From the NCBI GenBank assembly GCA_905192625.1, contig CAJJLI010000148.1:1-6147 (forward strand): 6,147 nt of DNA, written 5' to 3'. This DNA is from an uncultured Clostridium sp. GTDB lineage: Bacteria > Bacillota > Clostridia > Lachnospirales > Lachnospiraceae. The number at the start of each line of letters is the position of its first letter. Position 1 is the first letter of the stretch. This document shows, piece by piece, positions 5,798 through 6,147 of this stretch. The translations under genes and the position numbers were made by a program. Under the pieces are notes generated by a model, which saw nothing but the letters and a program-made list of their open reading frames with translations, was not told the origin of the DNA and did no database searches.

Positions 5798-6147
5798 ATG
5801 AAAAAGGTGATCTCACTTTTATTGGTCTTTGTACTGACGGTAACTCTATTTGTTGCATGCGGTAATAAAGATACAAATACACCAGGGGAGGGCGGAAATA
5901 AGAACGGATATGAACTTGCGTTAGTAACTGATGTTGGAACGATTAATGACAAATCATTTAACCAAGGTTCATGGGAAGGCTTAGAGCGATATGCAAAAGA
6001 ACATGATATTACTCATAAGTATTATCAGCCAGCAGAAGCAACCACGGCTTCTTATATAGAAACAATAGGCCTTGCAGTGCGCGGTGGTGCCAAACTTGTA
6101 GTGTGTCCAGGATTTAAGTTTACGGAAGCAGTCTTTGAATGTCAGAC
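5798..6147 (+). CDS. BMP/PnrA-family nucleoside-binding lipoprotein, N-terminal part (runs off right edge)
   Basis: The visible part has 116 codons and is cut by the window end; full proteins are about 340-380 residues. The ATG at 5798 follows GGAGG (5786-5790) by 7 nt. Residues 1-21 are a lipoprotein signal peptide (MKKVISLLLVFVLTVTLFVAC) with a probable lipidated Cys21, then a Gly/Asn/Thr-rich linker (about 22-38). From about 40, YELALVTDVGTINDKSFNQGSWEGLERYAKEH is the hallmark start of the BMP (Bmp/PnrA/Med) family of ABC-transporter substrate-binding proteins, followed by SYIETIGLAVRGGAKLVVCPGFKFTEAV, the next strand-helix unit of the periplasmic-binding fold. Known members bind purine or pyrimidine nucleosides. 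Its place directly after deoD-deoC-cdd fits a nucleoside importer, with ATPase and permease genes expected to follow outside the window. It probably has its own promoter. Confidence 0.93.
   Translation, partial: MKKVISLLLVFVLTVTLFVACGNKDTNTPGEGGNKNGYELALVTDVGTINDKSFNQGSWEGLERYAKEHDITHKYYQPAEATTASYIETIGLAVRGGAKLVVCPGFKFTEAVFECQ

Noticed and set aside
5619..5801. Open frame of about 60 codons between the cdd terminator and the BMP gene
   Set aside because: It starts at a TTG in the T-run of the terminator, has no ribosome binding site, has AT-rich composition typical of non-coding DNA, and overlaps the BMP start region.

Overview
The window is an AT-rich stretch of bacterial chromosome. Its codon use, strong GGAGG-type ribosome binding sites, sigma-A-like promoters and U-rich hairpin terminators suggest a Firmicute of the class Clostridia. 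The gene set looks most like Lachnospiraceae (Lachnoclostridium phytofermentans-like), but that placement is an inference from recognition, not from a search. I see no mobile element, CRISPR array, tRNA or rRNA.

Layout. (1) 1-528, plus strand: the C-terminal part of a trigger-factor-family protein that enters from the left edge. (2) 597-1565, plus strand: a DUF4349 lipoprotein with a C-terminal membrane helix. A terminator-like hairpin separates it from gene 1, and the 3' arm of that hairpin contains the lipoprotein's own ribosome binding site. (3) 1561-1679: a short, degenerate tandem repeat with a period of about 17-18 nt that starts at the lipoprotein stop codon. A bidirectional terminator follows at 1768-1811. 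(4) 1872-3305, minus strand: a MATE-family multidrug/Na+ antiporter, convergent with gene 2. (5) 3306-3534: a divergent regulatory region with a readable promoter on each strand. (6) 3535-5532, plus strand: a nucleoside-salvage operon of deoD (purine nucleoside phosphorylase), deoC (deoxyribose-phosphate aldolase) and cdd (cytidine deaminase with an N-terminal extension). It ends at an unusually long, tiered terminator hairpin at 5540-5620. (7) 5798 to the right edge, plus strand: the N-terminal third or so of a BMP/PnrA-family nucleoside-binding lipoprotein, the likely receptor of a nucleoside ABC importer whose remaining genes would lie beyond the window.

How the genes work together. The BMP lipoprotein would capture nucleosides at the cell surface. 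Cdd deaminates (deoxy)cytidine to (deoxy)uridine. DeoD phosphorolyses purine (deoxy)nucleosides to the free base plus (deoxy)ribose-1-phosphate. DeoC cleaves deoxyribose-5-phosphate to glyceraldehyde-3-phosphate and acetaldehyde. The phosphopentomutase (deoB) and pyrimidine nucleoside phosphorylase needed to close the pathway are not in this window.

The coding content is ordinary core and salvage metabolism, and I do not see a new multi-gene system. The points worth a second look are non-coding: the hairpin that buries the lipoprotein's ribosome binding site, the 17-18 nt repeat array, the 80-nt tiered hairpin after cdd, and repeated motifs in the two regulatory regions.
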